Counted from the stretch's first letter, positions 43,536 through 53,349 are shown. The stretch: 64,000 bases of DNA from DATAXP01 sp963708675 (GCA_963708675.1 CAVPTO010000003.1:4898001-4962000); one strand, 5' to 3'. Numbers and translations are program-made. Notes: generated by a model not told the origin, from the letters alone.

Positions 43536-45002
43536 ATGGCACTTGCTTTCGATGCGCAGACTTCATCTCTGTCGTGTGATGATTCGTCGCGCTGCGAACG
43601 ACTTGTCGACACCACCGAGATTCGACTCTCGGAGATTAGCGCCGCACTTTCCGTCGCGCTCGACATCACGCAGGGCCAACCTCACGGGCATTGCATGCGC
43701 AGCGCGTTGATCGGCATGCGCTTGGCCGAAGAATTGCGCCTTCCGATGAGCGACCGCTCGGCATTGTTTTATGCATTGCTGCTGAAGGATCTCGGCTGTT
43801 CGAGCAACGCCGCGAAGATGGCATATCTGTTCGGTGCCGACGACCGTCAGGTGAAACGCAGTGCGCGGATGACCGATTGGACCAAGGCAGGGCAAGCAAT
43901 CAAGCACGCATGGCAACAATGTGCGCCCGGCGGTTCGGTGATGGAGAAGGTTCTGAAGATCGCCGCCATCGCGCGCAATGGAGCCAAAGGCGCCAAGAAG
44001 ATTTCGGAAGTGCGCTGCGAGCGCGGAGCAGAGATCGCACGCATGTTGTGCCTTCCCGAAGGAACGGCCATCGCGATCCATGACCTCGACGAACACTGGG
44101 ACGGCCGCGGCTTTCCGCGCGGATTACGAGGCAAAGAGATTTCTCTGCTCGGACGCATCTGCTGCCTGTCGCAAACGGTCGAGGTGTACTTCAGCACCTA
44201 CGGCCTGGCGTCAGCGGTCGAGGTGGCGCTCAAGCGACGTGGCCGCTGGTTCGATCCGCAACTGGTCAACGCGCTCGTCGGGATCAAAAACGACCGCTCG
44301 TTTTGGAACGATCTGCGAAAAGAAGACCTGGTCGATGGCCTGACCCGCTGGGAACCGGAAGATGCGGTGTTGTTGGCCGACGAAGAATGCTTGGACCGCG
44401 TGTCTGAAGCGTTCGCGCGTGTGGTCGATGCGAAGAGTCCATGGACGTTCGAGCATTCGACGCGCGTCGCGGAGATCGCCACTGGTGTTGCCGAGCAGTT
44501 CAATTGCACGCCCGAGGTGCTTCGCGACATTCGGCGAGCGGCGCTTCTTCACGATGTCGGAAAGCTGGGCGTGTCGAACATGATTCTCGACAAGCCGGGC
44601 AAGCCGACCGACGATGAGTTCGTCGAGATACGGAAGCATCCCGACTACACGCAGCAGATCCTCGAGCAGGTCGACGCGTTCAAAAAGTTGGCCGACGTTG
44701 CGGCCGCACACCACGAACGGCTCGACGGACGCGGCTATCACCGCCGATTGAACGGCGAGCAGATACCGTGGGTCGCGCGGGTGTTGACGGTCGCTGACAT
44801 TTCCGAGGCGATGTCGGCCAAACGACCGTACCGCGATCACCTGTCGTGGGAGCAGATTCGCGACATCATGCTCAAAGACACCGGCGCAGGCATCGACGCC
44901 GAATGCTTCGCAGCCCTCGAGCGATGGCAAGAGCACCATTCGCTAACATCGCGTGTCGAATCGCAGCTGTGCGAAGTCGATCGCCTACTGTGCGATTTGT
45001 AA
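43536..45002 (+). CDS. Tandem HD-domain protein with C-terminal HD-GYP
   Basis: 488 residues from the ATG at 43536; in-frame starts upstream exist. N-terminal half is a degenerate HD domain: HGHCMRSALIGMRLAEEL, then LLLKDLGC where HD is expected to read LLHD, and HWDGRGFPRGLRG. The C-terminal half is a fuller HD-GYP: EHSTRVAEIA, LLHDVGKLGVSNMIL, KHPDYTQQIL, and AAAHHERLDGRGYHRRL with GYH instead of GYP. Function: probable cyclic-di-GMP phosphodiesterase or sensor, cytoplasmic, with no receiver or membrane segment. Confidence 0.82.
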   Translation: MALAFDAQTSSLSCDDSSRCERLVDTTEIRLSEISAALSVALDITQGQPHGHCMRSALIGMRLAEELRLPMSDRSALFYALLLKDLGCSSNAAKMAYLFGADDRQVKRSARMTDWTKAGQAIKHAWQQCAPGGSVMEKVLKIAAIARNGAKGAKKISEVRCERGAEIARMLCLPEGTAIAIHDLDEHWDGRGFPRGLRGKEISLLGRICCLSQTVEVYFSTYGLASAVEVALKRRGRWFDPQLVNALVGIKNDRSFWNDLRKEDLVDGLTRWEPEDAVLLADEECLDRVSEAFARVVDAKSPWTFEHSTRVAEIATGVAEQFNCTPEVLRDIRRAALLHDVGKLGVSNMILDKPGKPTDDEFVEIRKHPDYTQQILEQVDAFKKLADVAAAHHERLDGRGYHRRLNGEQIPWVARVLTVADISEAMSAKRPYRDHLSWEQIRDIMLKDTGAGIDAECFAALERWQEHHSLTSRVESQLCEVDRLLCDL

Positions 45003-45041
45003 CACGACCGTCGTCGTGTATTGATCTTCAGTTGCGATTCG

Positions 45042-45210
45042 AACCCTTCTCCCTCCGGGAGAAGGTGCCGCGAAGCGGCGGATGAGGGCGTGTGGTGGCT
45101 TGTCTGGCGACGACACTTACGATGCGCGAGCGAAGGAACGGGGCGTGCAAGACTGTGTAACCCGCCCTCACCCGGCGGCTGCGCCGCCACCCTCTCCCAA
45201 GCGAGAGGAG
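45042..45210. repeat. Palindromic repeat, type 1 copy B
   Basis: Same modules as 25401-25645 without the insertion: AACCCTTCTCCCTCCGGGAG, TGCCGCGAAGCGGCGG, variable ~75-bp centre, CGGCGGCTGCGCCGCC, CCCTCTCCC. The outer right end has decayed (AAGCGAGAGGAG). It lies between two convergent genes. Confidence 0.85.
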
Positions 45211-45220
45211 TTTAGTGAGT

Positions 45221-46390
45221 CTAGTGGTTGCTTGTATCCACCATGAAGAACCCGTTATTCGCCACGGGCATTAAGGGCATCCAGCACCGGCCGGCCACCG
45301 TGCTCGAACGTGACTGAGCTCGCGGGTAGAACGCCAGCCCGACGGTGAAGTTCCACATCTCGTCTTCCGAGGCCAACGCCCCGGCCGCGGCCGACGGACT
45401 CATGTAGGTGACGAGCGTGTAAAGGCCAACGTAGTCGCACAGCGGAACAATGGCCTGCGCGCTGGCGATCCACGAGCCGAGACTGCCGCCTCCCGAGAGT
45501 CGCGAGTGATCGGGAGCACCGAGCCAGATCCACGTGTCGGCGCCGCCGGGACGGAACTTGTAGTGCCAGTAAGCCATCAACTGATTCACGGCCTGCCACT
45601 TCGTCGGCCCAATGCCGGCGACATCGCGTGTGTCAGACCTGCCACGCCAAGTCCCCCACATGCCGAGTTCGTGACGCCAATTCAATGCGTAACCGAGTTG
45701 ACCACGCCATTGGCTGAGCGTCGGGTTCTGCGAGAACACGCCGTAGTTGTCGTTGAACATCCAGTCTTGCACGATCGCGCCGGTGACCGCGCAGTTTTCG
45801 TCGGGCCGACGGAAGAGGCCGTAGGTGAGAAAGCCTTGCATCTGGGAGTCGGTCGAACGTGGGCGATAGTCGGTGCCCGACCAGTCATAGACACCCGCCG
45901 TGCCGCCGACCTGAAAGCCGATGCCCGTCCATTCACTGATGGGCCCGAGCCGGGTGCCGAGATTCGCTCCGCTGTGGATGCCGTTGTTCTCCCAACTGTC
46001 GTCGGAAACGCCACGGAAGGCGTCGTATCCCACGAGCACGGCGACTCCGTAGTTCGGGCACGCATCGCAGTCGGGACGAAGCGATGGGACACTCGACGCG
46101 CAGCGAGCTTGGTCGAACGCGACGGGTGGCGGCGCGAGCGATGAAGTTGCGTAGCTCTGCGTCGAACCAGGGGCCGAGTAAAAAGAACTTGGCGGCGGCG
46201 AAACCATCGGTCCAGGCTGTTCGACCATCTGCGCGGCAGTCAGAACGTTGCCGTAGACCGACGGCGCACTTGATGCGCTATGCGGCTGAGCGGAAGTCGC
46301 GCCAGTGCCCAACGGCTGCTGAGCGAGCGTCAACGTGGCAGCGCCTGCGACGATCCATGTCATCACGGCGTATCGAACCTGAAAGGTCAC
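45221..46390 (-). CDS. DUF6666-like outer-membrane barrel protein
   Basis: 389 residues from a GTG start. Signal peptide (VMTWIVAGAATLTLAQ), a Ser/Pro-rich stretch (~30-90), then a repetitive beta pattern with alternate aromatic residues (GVAVLVGYDAFRGVSDDSWE, GLGTRLGPISEW-type turns, WRGQLGYALNWRHELGMWGT). The final FTVGLAFYPRA resembles a last barrel strand. DUF6666 proteins are planctomycete outer-membrane-type proteins of unknown role. Confidence 0.72.
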   Translation of the reverse strand: MTFQVRYAVMTWIVAGAATLTLAQQPLGTGATSAQPHSASSAPSVYGNVLTAAQMVEQPGPMVSPPPSSFYSAPGSTQSYATSSLAPPPVAFDQARCASSVPSLRPDCDACPNYGVAVLVGYDAFRGVSDDSWENNGIHSGANLGTRLGPISEWTGIGFQVGGTAGVYDWSGTDYRPRSTDSQMQGFLTYGLFRRPDENCAVTGAIVQDWMFNDNYGVFSQNPTLSQWRGQLGYALNWRHELGMWGTWRGRSDTRDVAGIGPTKWQAVNQLMAYWHYKFRPGGADTWIWLGAPDHSRLSGGGSLGSWIASAQAIVPLCDYVGLYTLVTYMSPSAAAGALASEDEMWNFTVGLAFYPRAQSRSSTVAGRCWMPLMPVANNGFFMVDTSNH

Positions 46391-46808
46391 CTATCCTCTC
46401 CGGTAAGAAGCGGAGATCGAGCATATCCCCTATTCGCCATCGGCCTGGGACGAAGTGCGCAGACAGCTTTGAGTGACTGAACGGCGCAGTCATTACGCTG
46501 GGTGCGATGCGGCGAGCCGTTAGCCCTTCGCTAACCGAAAGGGGGCAAACACACGTGGCCGAGTGGTCTTCGCGCGTCCCGCCCGCGTGCTAGCTGCGAG
46601 AATCAACAAATGCCTGTGGTTTCCGCGACATTTTGACGCATTACAAAAGTGTTGGAGACGCATGGCTGATATAGGAAATCCCTGAGCGTTCCGTTAAAAA
46701 CTGGGCGGGGCAAGTGTTGAGACGATCCATTTGCTCATGGCCATCTCTTGAACTCGTTGCATTGCGCGAGTTTTTCGAGAATTGGCCGCTTCCCCATGCG
46801 TAACACGG
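46391..46808. other. Divergent intergenic region
   Basis: 420 bp between the barrel protein and the sulfotransferase, which diverge. It must hold both promoters, but no confident -35/-10 pair was picked out and no repeat was seen. Confidence 0.4.
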
Positions 46809-47765
46809 ATGTTCACGCTAATGCAAGTTCTTCGCCGGACCCTTGGTGGCGCTCGCTCGCCTGTCGAACCCGCTCGCCGATCATCGCCCGAACTCACTCA
46901 GCGATTGCTTGTCAATGCGCCGAATGATTTGTTCTTCCTGATCGCGCTTCCGAAGAGCGCAGGTCAGGCGCTTCGGAACATGCTCAACGCTTGCCGCAAC
47001 GCGGGGCCGCTCAATTACAGCATCCCGCCATCGCTATTCTGTCCGAACGGCCTGCACGTCGAATTGCCTTTGACCGACGCCGCGCTTCACGACTTTCCCG
47101 ACGGCGGCTGGCATCACACGCATGCGCCGGCCACGCTCATGACGCTCGACTTTTTGCATCGTCATCGGATTCGCCACATTGTCCAAGTCCGCCACCCGCT
47201 CGACCAGTTGGTGGCCTATTATTGCCACATCATGAAACACGTGCGGCAGGGCGTGATGCCGGTGCTTCCCTGGCAGCCGACGCTGGCGCAAACGCATCCC
47301 CAGGCGGCTGTTCCTGCTGCGGCCTTCGACGAGCGCACGTCTCCCGACGATGCGTTCGAACTACTCATCCGTCACGGTTATCTCGAGGCTGTGTTGACGT
47401 GGATCGGGCAGTGGGAGACTTTTCGCGATCCGGAGCTTAGCCTTCTCGTGCATTACGAGGAGTTGATTGTCGATCCGATGTGGGTGCTCCGCCGTGCTTG
47501 CGACTTTCTGCAGCCTCTATTGCAGGAACCGGCTGAAGGTTTCGAGCACGCGGTTCAAGAGCTTGAAGATTACTCGATATCGAGCCGGTATCAGGGACAG
47601 CAACTGTCAGCGTCGCCGTACCCGAACGGGTACACCGGTCGCGCCGCTGTCCATCTCGATTACTTCTCGCCGCGCAATATCGAGTCCGCTAAGGCCATCT
47701 GTCGGCGGTTTCTCACGCAATCGCCGTATGCTGATGGCGTGCGCAAGATCTATCCCGACCTTTGA
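46809..47765 (+). CDS. Sulfotransferase-domain protein
   Basis: 318 residues from the ATG at 46809; a further ATG at 46821 is possible. FFLIALPKSAGQALRNML is the 5'-phosphosulfate loop of PAPS-dependent sulfotransferases, and IVQVRHPLDQLVAYYCH the 3'-phosphate site. LSLLVHYEELIVDPMWVLRR matches the later conserved helix. It would transfer sulfate from PAPS to an unknown acceptor, cytoplasmic or Golgi-like fold without membrane anchor. The gene is convergent with the Kelch protein, 7 bp apart. Confidence 0.82.
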   Translation: MFTLMQVLRRTLGGARSPVEPARRSSPELTQRLLVNAPNDLFFLIALPKSAGQALRNMLNACRNAGPLNYSIPPSLFCPNGLHVELPLTDAALHDFPDGGWHHTHAPATLMTLDFLHRHRIRHIVQVRHPLDQLVAYYCHIMKHVRQGVMPVLPWQPTLAQTHPQAAVPAAAFDERTSPDDAFELLIRHGYLEAVLTWIGQWETFRDPELSLLVHYEELIVDPMWVLRRACDFLQPLLQEPAEGFEHAVQELEDYSISSRYQGQQLSASPYPNGYTGRAAVHLDYFSPRNIESAKAICRRFLTQSPYADGVRKIYPDL

Positions 47766-47772
47766 CGCACGA

Positions 47773-48750
47773 CTACGGCTCGACGCTCACGCGCTCGATC
47801 GACTTGAGACTTCCTTCGCTCATGCTCGCGCCGCCGATGGCGAGGAACTCGCGATCGCCGAGCGGGACAAAGCGATGATGGAAGCGCGGGTGGGCGAGCT
47901 TCGCGACTTCGTTCCAACTCTTCGCGGCGCCGTCGAAGCGAAAAATGCCCCCCGCCATGTTGCTGATGTAAACGTCGTCGCCGAGCGTGATCGACGAACA
48001 GGCCATGCCGTCGATCGGCTTACCGGGAATCTCGGGCGCCTTGTGCCACTCGCCGGTCTTCGTGTCGAGCACATCGACGACGCCCGACGGCCCGTTCTCA
48101 GTTAGTCCACCGAGCACGAAGATCTGTCCGTCATCGGCGACCGTCGACAAGGCCCGACGCCGGAACGGTTGTGGAATCTTCTCCCATGTCGCCATCGGAT
48201 CATCGAGCCGCAGCTTGAGGCCGTGGTCGAACCACACTTTCGCTTCGCTGCTCATGCCCCAGCCGCCGAGCACGTACAACACGTTGTCAACAACGACCGC
48301 GTCGTGCGATGACCGACCTTCGGGCATGGGTTGCACCGCGGTCCAAGTTCGCGTGGCCGGGTCGTAACGGTCGACGTCAGGGACCGAGACGAGCTTCTCT
48401 TCTTCGCCCTTCGCGTTGAGCGCCTTGAGGCCTCCGACGCGATAGATCATGTGTTTGTTCGCGACGAGCGGCATCCCCTGCAGCGGCTGACCCATGGGCA
48501 ACGATTCCCATTCCGACGTGCCGTTGGAGCGATCGAGCTTCAATCGCTCGAAGCGCTGCGACAGGTTATCTCGCGAGTGCTCGTGGGCGGTGCCCGTGTG
48601 GCCGCTATAGACGTACAGCCAGCCATCGCACGCCGCGGCGCCGAAGCTCGAGATCGGTTCAGGCAGCGTCGCCCAATCGTTTGCACTCAAAGGTCGTGCG
48701 TAGATGGACAACAGCAATGTGACGACGGCGAGATGAGTGAGGGTCGGCAT
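47773..48750 (-). CDS. Secreted Kelch-repeat protein
   Basis: 325 residues from the ATG at 48750; the open frame continues upstream through a palindromic repeat, which is not coding. Signal peptide (LAVVTLLLSIYARPLSA). Kelch motifs with paired glycines recur: GWLYVYSGH, MIYRVGGLKAL, DNVLYVLGGWGM, GQIFVLGGLTENG, DVYISNMAGGIF, REFLAIGGAS, giving a beta-propeller of about six blades. Likely periplasmic or surface binding protein; partner unknown. Confidence 0.82.
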   Translation of the reverse strand: MPTLTHLAVVTLLLSIYARPLSANDWATLPEPISSFGAAACDGWLYVYSGHTGTAHEHSRDNLSQRFERLKLDRSNGTSEWESLPMGQPLQGMPLVANKHMIYRVGGLKALNAKGEEEKLVSVPDVDRYDPATRTWTAVQPMPEGRSSHDAVVVDNVLYVLGGWGMSSEAKVWFDHGLKLRLDDPMATWEKIPQPFRRRALSTVADDGQIFVLGGLTENGPSGVVDVLDTKTGEWHKAPEIPGKPIDGMACSSITLGDDVYISNMAGGIFRFDGAAKSWNEVAKLAHPRFHHRFVPLGDREFLAIGGASMSEGSLKSIERVSVEP

Positions 48751-48828
48751 GAAGTTCTCTTGTTGGATTGAATGATGATCTCGTTTATTGATCTTCAGGT
48801 CGCTCATCGAACGACGACTCCGTTTGCT

Positions 48829-48941
48829 CCCTCTCCCCTTGCGGGAGAGGGCTGGGGTGAGGGGTAGTGAACCGTGTACTCGCCTCAACCCCTCACCCGG
48901 TTCGCCTTCGGCGAACCACCCTCTCCCGCAAGGGGAGAGGG
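48829..48941. repeat. Palindromic repeat, type 2 copy D
   Basis: CCCTCTCCCCTTGCGGGAGA hairpin, variable centre, GGTTCGCC-ttc-GGCGAACC hairpin, CCCTCTCCCGCAAGGGGAGA hairpin. Inverted copy of 38222-38335. Lies in the 5' region of the Kelch gene, after the PQQ-like gene stop. Confidence 0.85.
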
Positions 48942-49038
48942 TATAAGACATGCCGCTGTCGGTTCGATCGACAACCTGAACACCAATTGCCGGCCCGCTT
49001 GCGGGCCGCGTTCGAGGGCGTGGTTTTCCGTGGCCATC

Positions 49039-50265
49039 TCACGGTGCGTCCCCCAACGCGATCAACTGTCGTCCCGTTCGCACGATGAATCGACGATTCA
49101 CCGCGGCAACGCCGTACACGCGTCCATCCATGGTCAGCGTGTTCTCGGCGATTCTCTCAAAAGTCGGCCCGGCACGCACTACGGTCGTGATGCCGCTCTT
49201 GCCAAAAAAGTACACGTGTCCGTCGCTGCCGATCGGCGAAGCCCAACACGACTCGGGCATCCGCTCGGTCCATTGCAGCTTGCCGTCTTCCAAGGCCAGG
49301 CACGCGGCGGCTCCGGCCTTGTTGATGAAATAAACATAGTCGCCATACACCAGAGGCGATCCGAACGAAGCCGCCGCCTCGCGCGTCCGCCAAAGAACGC
49401 GATCCTCCGACGTCTCGCTAGGTTCGTCCTTCTTCGCACGGTCGACCAGCATGTTGAAGCCGACATCGCTCGAGCCCACGAGCACGCGGTTGCCTGCCAG
49501 CGTTGGCGAGGGGACCGTGTTCCCCTTCAAGCCTTCGAGCTGCCAGCGCGTTTTTCCGTCGGCCGGGTCGATCGCTTCGACAAAGCCGTTCGAGCTCACG
49601 AGGATTTCCTCGGCGTCGCTGTCCGCAGAAACGACCGGCGAGCTCCACGACACGCGCGAAGCGTGATCGCTTTTCCAACGCGTCACCCCAGTCGCCTTGT
49701 CGAGCGCGAGAAGATACGACGGCCCTTCATGTTCGATGAGCAAAACGACAGCATCGCGTGTCAGCACCGGCGAGCTGCCGAGACCGTGGTTGCATTTGAA
49801 CTCGCCATAGTCGGTCACCAGGTCGCGCGACCATAGCGGTTGCCCGTGGTGGTCGAGGGCGATCACGTTGCCGCTTTCGAAGAACGCATAGACGCGTTCG
49901 GCGTCGATCGCGGGCGTCGGCGCCGCTTTGCTCGTCATGTCGCTATCGGCGACGCCCTGCGTTCCCGCGGCCCGATGCAACCAACGTCGTTTGCCGCTGG
50001 CCAGATCGTATCCCGCGGTCAGTAGCTCCGTTTTCTTGGGACCGGCAACAGAGGTGACGACGATCAAGTCGCCCCACACGATCGGGCTCGATTGACCGTA
50101 ACCGTCGATACCAGCTCGCCAGGCGACGCTTTTCTGGTCGTCCCAAGCAACGGGCAATGCTTGATTGTCGGCGATGCTGGTTCCGTCGCCACGGAAGGCG
50201 GGCCAAGAATGCATCGGCGTGACGGCGAGTGCCGTGCAGACGACGAAGTACAACGCGACCTGCAT
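49039..50265 (-). CDS. Secreted PQQ-like beta-propeller protein
   Basis: 408 residues with a short signal peptide (LYFVVCTALAVTPMHS). It begins WPAFRGDGTSIADNQALPVA, the usual start of planctomycete PQQ-like proteins, and repeats of the type GNVIALDHHGQPLWSRDL, YLLALDKATGVTRWKSD, GFVEAIDPADGKTRWQLEGL, CLALEDGKLQWTERM mark seven or so blades. No quinoprotein catalytic residues are evident, so it is probably a binding or assembly protein rather than a dehydrogenase. Confidence 0.85.
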   Translation of the reverse strand: MQVALYFVVCTALAVTPMHSWPAFRGDGTSIADNQALPVAWDDQKSVAWRAGIDGYGQSSPIVWGDLIVVTSVAGPKKTELLTAGYDLASGKRRWLHRAAGTQGVADSDMTSKAAPTPAIDAERVYAFFESGNVIALDHHGQPLWSRDLVTDYGEFKCNHGLGSSPVLTRDAVVLLIEHEGPSYLLALDKATGVTRWKSDHASRVSWSSPVVSADSDAEEILVSSNGFVEAIDPADGKTRWQLEGLKGNTVPSPTLAGNRVLVGSSDVGFNMLVDRAKKDEPSETSEDRVLWRTREAAASFGSPLVYGDYVYFINKAGAAACLALEDGKLQWTERMPESCWASPIGSDGHVYFFGKSGITTVVRAGPTFERIAENTLTMDGRVYGVAAVNRRFIVRTGRQLIALGDAP

Positions 50266-50430
50266 AACCGCCCAATGTATTGAGATTTTGTATCAACAAC
50301 CAACGGCGATTCTAGCCTTCCGGACGCCGCCGTCAATCAGTGAGCTCACGCTGCGACCCGTGAATTCATGGGATTCTTCACACTCTTAGAATTCCACCCA
50401 TGGGCGACGATTTTTTATGAAGATCGCTGC

Positions 50431-50489
50431 TTGACGATACTCGACGTAGCTATAAGATGGCGACACTGTAATGAGAATGAGTCTCATTA
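50431..50489 (+). promoter_or_regulatory. Promoter plus Fur-box-like palindrome, prepilin 1
   Basis: TTGACG (50431-50436), 16-bp spacer, TAAGAT (50453-50458), then a 21-bp palindrome TAATGAGA-ATGAG-TCTCATTA at 50469-50489, about 11 bp after the -10. Matches the 7-1-7 Fur pattern TGAGAAT-G-AGTCTCA. Leaves a ~240-nt leader before the gene. Confidence 0.7.
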
Positions 50490-50704
50490 TCTCGGATACG
50501 CCTTTACGGTCTCGTCGGAGTTGCGGGACATCGGGCACCTTGTCCGGGGTTGGAACGCCAGCCAACCACGGTTGATTCCTCATCCGAGGAAGCAGCGAAC
50601 GTGTTGGTTTCGATTCGGCGTCCCGGGACGTCGCTGATGCCGGCTGCCTATGTGGCGCCAGGCGCAGGCGTCCCTCTCCATCCTGATAGACGAGGAGTTT
50701 TGCG

Positions 50705-51550
50705 ATGAAGGTGTATCGATTGGCCGCCAAGCGCGGTCTCACGTTGATTGAACTGGTGGTGGTCATGTGCATTCTCATTGCCCTGGCAGGGTTGGTGCTT
50801 CCCCGCCTCGACTTTCTCAAGGGCCAGGCGACTGAGGCGGCCGGCGCTGCATCGGCGGCGGACCTGGGCACGATGTTGCAGACGTATCGCACGTCGTCGG
50901 GCAATTACCCGCTTCTCGACACGCTCGTCGACAGCACGGGGGCCGTCGCGAGCACAGTGTTTTCGCAAGCCGGAACCATGGTTACGGCGACGACCCTGTC
51001 GGGGGCGGCGACCGGAGGATTCTGGTACCAGTCGTTCCTCAACTCCGGTTTTGTGAACACGCCGGGCCCTAGTGCTTACACCATGACGACTTCGTACTCG
51101 TCGTTGACCAATGGCGCAAGCGACGCGGGAATTACCGGGGTCGATCTCATTGGCACCATTGCCGCAGGCACGGGAACCGTCGCCGAGGTCGTCAATCCGT
51201 TCGCGTCGGGTGCCAGTGCATCGCCGTACAACAACGCGATCTATGCCGCGGCTTTCCCGAACATCAGCAACGGCGGATCGCTCCCGGTCGACAGCATGGG
51301 AAATCCGCCCAAGTTGATCGCCATGGGCATCGGTCCCAACAGCGGACTTGCCGGCACTGTGATGGCGACGACCCCACTGGACATCCAGCCCGGCGATAGC
51401 GCCGCGACCACGTATTGCCGATACCTCGCCATCTTTGCGATTTGGTCGGACGGCAAGCCCGCCCAGCTCAAGATGGTGGTCGACCATCGCGGCAAGACCA
51501 TCGACAAGCGCATCTCGCAGTTCAATCAGGCTGGACCGACCGGCAACTAG
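50705..51550 (+). CDS. Type IV prepilin-like protein 1
   Basis: 281 residues, GAGGAG seven bases upstream. Prepilin signal AAKRG|LTLIELVVVMCILIALAG with cleavage after G11 and the conserved Glu (E16) at +5, then a hydrophobic helix. The body is Ser/Thr/Gly/Ala-rich with a C-terminal YLAIFAIWSDGKPAQLKMVV. It would be processed by a prepilin peptidase and assembled into a pilus or type II secretion pseudopilus. It is the most divergent of the three paralogues in this stretch. No assembly ATPase is nearby. Confidence 0.88.
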   Translation: MKVYRLAAKRGLTLIELVVVMCILIALAGLVLPRLDFLKGQATEAAGAASAADLGTMLQTYRTSSGNYPLLDTLVDSTGAVASTVFSQAGTMVTATTLSGAATGGFWYQSFLNSGFVNTPGPSAYTMTTSYSSLTNGASDAGITGVDLIGTIAAGTGTVAEVVNPFASGASASPYNNAIYAAAFPNISNGGSLPVDSMGNPPKLIAMGIGPNSGLAGTVMATTPLDIQPGDSAATTYCRYLAIFAIWSDGKPAQLKMVVDHRGKTIDKRISQFNQAGPTGN

Positions 51551-51747
51551 CCCCCCACTCCGAGCTGGCTTCGAGCTCGCTTCAACTCGTCAGTCGCTTG
51601 ATCTGGCGTAGGCGCTCGTTCGGGTGTCGTGGGGCGGTCCCGCCTGCGCACCCGAACGGCGCCGTCGCCGGACGGTCGAAGTTGAATTGCACCGTCGCGA
51701 AGGTGGTGAGTAACGATCGAAATGTGAGCGAGGCTCGACAAAAGTTC

Positions 51748-51807
51748 TTGACGCAAGGATCGCAGTCGCTACCATAGGGCGACATCTGGCTGAGAATGAA
51801 TCTCAAT
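51748..51807 (+). promoter_or_regulatory. Promoter plus Fur-box-like palindrome, prepilin 2
   Basis: TTGACG (51748-51753), 16-bp spacer, TACCAT (51770-51775), then TGAGAATGAATCTCA at 51791-51805. Same layout as sites upstream of the other two prepilins; leader about 260 nt. Confidence 0.65.
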
Positions 51808-52040
51808 AAAGCGTGGCAGCTTCAAATTGACGCGTGGTGGTGCCAGCCGCCCGCGCCTCGATGCCCTCAGAATGATGAGGGCCATCCACAGCGTCCGGTA
51901 CCGACGAAGTTCTAAGCAGCGCCCATGATGGGCCGGCTACCAGAGTGTTCGGCGGTGTTGGTTTTTTGGGTGAGTCGGTTCGCGCGTAGCGACCGTCTAG
52001 AGATGCGTTGTTTCTATGTTTTCGCTAAGGGGTAGCTCGA

Positions 52041-52931
52041 ATGAAGAAGTTCCGTTTCGCCGGCAATCGCCGTGTGGCGCCTGGTCGAATTACTAAGGAT
52101 ATCGCGACGAACGAAAGCGTTCTGAAGTCGCGTGTTGGTTTAACGCTCATAGAATTGGTCGTCGTCATGGCGGTCCTGGGAGTATTGGCGGCGATGCTTT
52201 TGCCCAAGTTCGAAGGTTTGCAGAATGCGGCCAATCACACGGCGACCGGTTCATCCATTTCGGATCTGAATCGGCTCATCGGCGTGTATAAGACCTCCAA
52301 GACGGTTTACCCAGACAAATGGGACTCCCTCATGGACAACAGCGGCACTGCATTGTGGACGGCAGGAAACGCCGGCTCGCAGGTCAAAGGTCTTCATACC
52401 CAATTGGTCACCGGCACCACTGCGAAGCTGACGACGGCGACGTTGACGGATGCAGAGGCATTGGGCCTGCAATCAGCCGGGATCAATACGCTTTACAACG
52501 TGGCAGCGACCGTCGCAACCGCTACCCGGGCCGGCGACGCGTTTAATGCTCCGGCAACCCTCAGTTCGGGAATGACGGTGGCCATCATCAATACAGCGAG
52601 TGACAACGGCAAGAAGATCATCGACCGGTTCTATCGTCAAAATGGCGTCACAGGCGGTGTGTCGGGAACGGTGAACGGCAGCAACACGAACAATAAGCTT
52701 GCCGTGTTTGGTGTCGGCCCGCTGAACTCGCTCATTCCGAACTCGATGATGGAGGCACCGACCTACGGCAACGCCAATGCCACCTATGTGTACAACCGGT
52801 TGCTTGTCGTCTTTCAGCTCTCCACGAGCGCGAGCTCCGGAACGACATCGGTGACGTACAAGGGAAGTCTCGCGGCCGACGGCGACCTGCTCGACGACCT
52901 TACCGTCAACATGCAAACCGGCAACTTGTAG
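52041..52931 (+). CDS. Type IV prepilin-like protein 2
   Basis: 296 residues, AAGGGG eight bases upstream. The leader before the cleavage site is unusually long: 33 residues ending SRVG|LTLIELVVVMAVLGVLA, with E38 at +5. The body contains LIGVYKTSKTVYPDKWDSLM, and the C-terminus YNRLLVVFQLST ... GSLAADGDLLDDLTVNMQ closely resembles prepilin 3. Probably a pseudopilin or minor pilin exported by a type II/IV system. Paralogue of the next gene. Confidence 0.88.
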   Translation: MKKFRFAGNRRVAPGRITKDIATNESVLKSRVGLTLIELVVVMAVLGVLAAMLLPKFEGLQNAANHTATGSSISDLNRLIGVYKTSKTVYPDKWDSLMDNSGTALWTAGNAGSQVKGLHTQLVTGTTAKLTTATLTDAEALGLQSAGINTLYNVAATVATATRAGDAFNAPATLSSGMTVAIINTASDNGKKIIDRFYRQNGVTGGVSGTVNGSNTNNKLAVFGVGPLNSLIPNSMMEAPTYGNANATYVYNRLLVVFQLSTSASSGTTSVTYKGSLAADGDLLDDLTVNMQTGNL

Positions 52932-53289
52932 AGTCTCGTTGATTGGCATCGGCGGTGATCTGCGATCTGCGAGCGCGGGGTCGGTCTCGTTCCGCCCCCG
53001 CGCCCGAGGCTGACATCCCTAGGATCACCGTGAGGCCGAGGTTTGGATGAGCCGGGGCAGGCTCATCCGAGAGAAGCGTCGGCGGTCGGCTCCCCAAAAA
53101 GAGCCGGCCGCCGATGGTCTTCTGCATTCGATTGGCCACATAAATCGAACGCGACCGTCCGCGTCGCTCGTCGAGGGGCTGGGGCAGGCCCTCGTTCGGG
53201 CGTCGCGGGGTGGTCCGGCTTCCATAGATTCCAATAGCGCTTTCGCCGGCCGAACGCTCCTCGCCGCCGCGATTCTTGTCGGCAAATGC

Positions 53290-53349
53290 TTGACGGCCAT
53301 CGCCATGCTGCTACGATGGCGACCTGTCGGAATGAGAATGAGTCTCATT
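53290..53349 (+). promoter_or_regulatory. Promoter plus Fur-box-like palindrome, prepilin 3
   Basis: TTGACG (53290-53295), 16-bp spacer, TACGAT (53312-53317), then AATGAGAATGAGTCTCATT at 53331-53349, identical over 19 bp to the site before prepilin 1. Leader about 215 nt. Confidence 0.7.
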
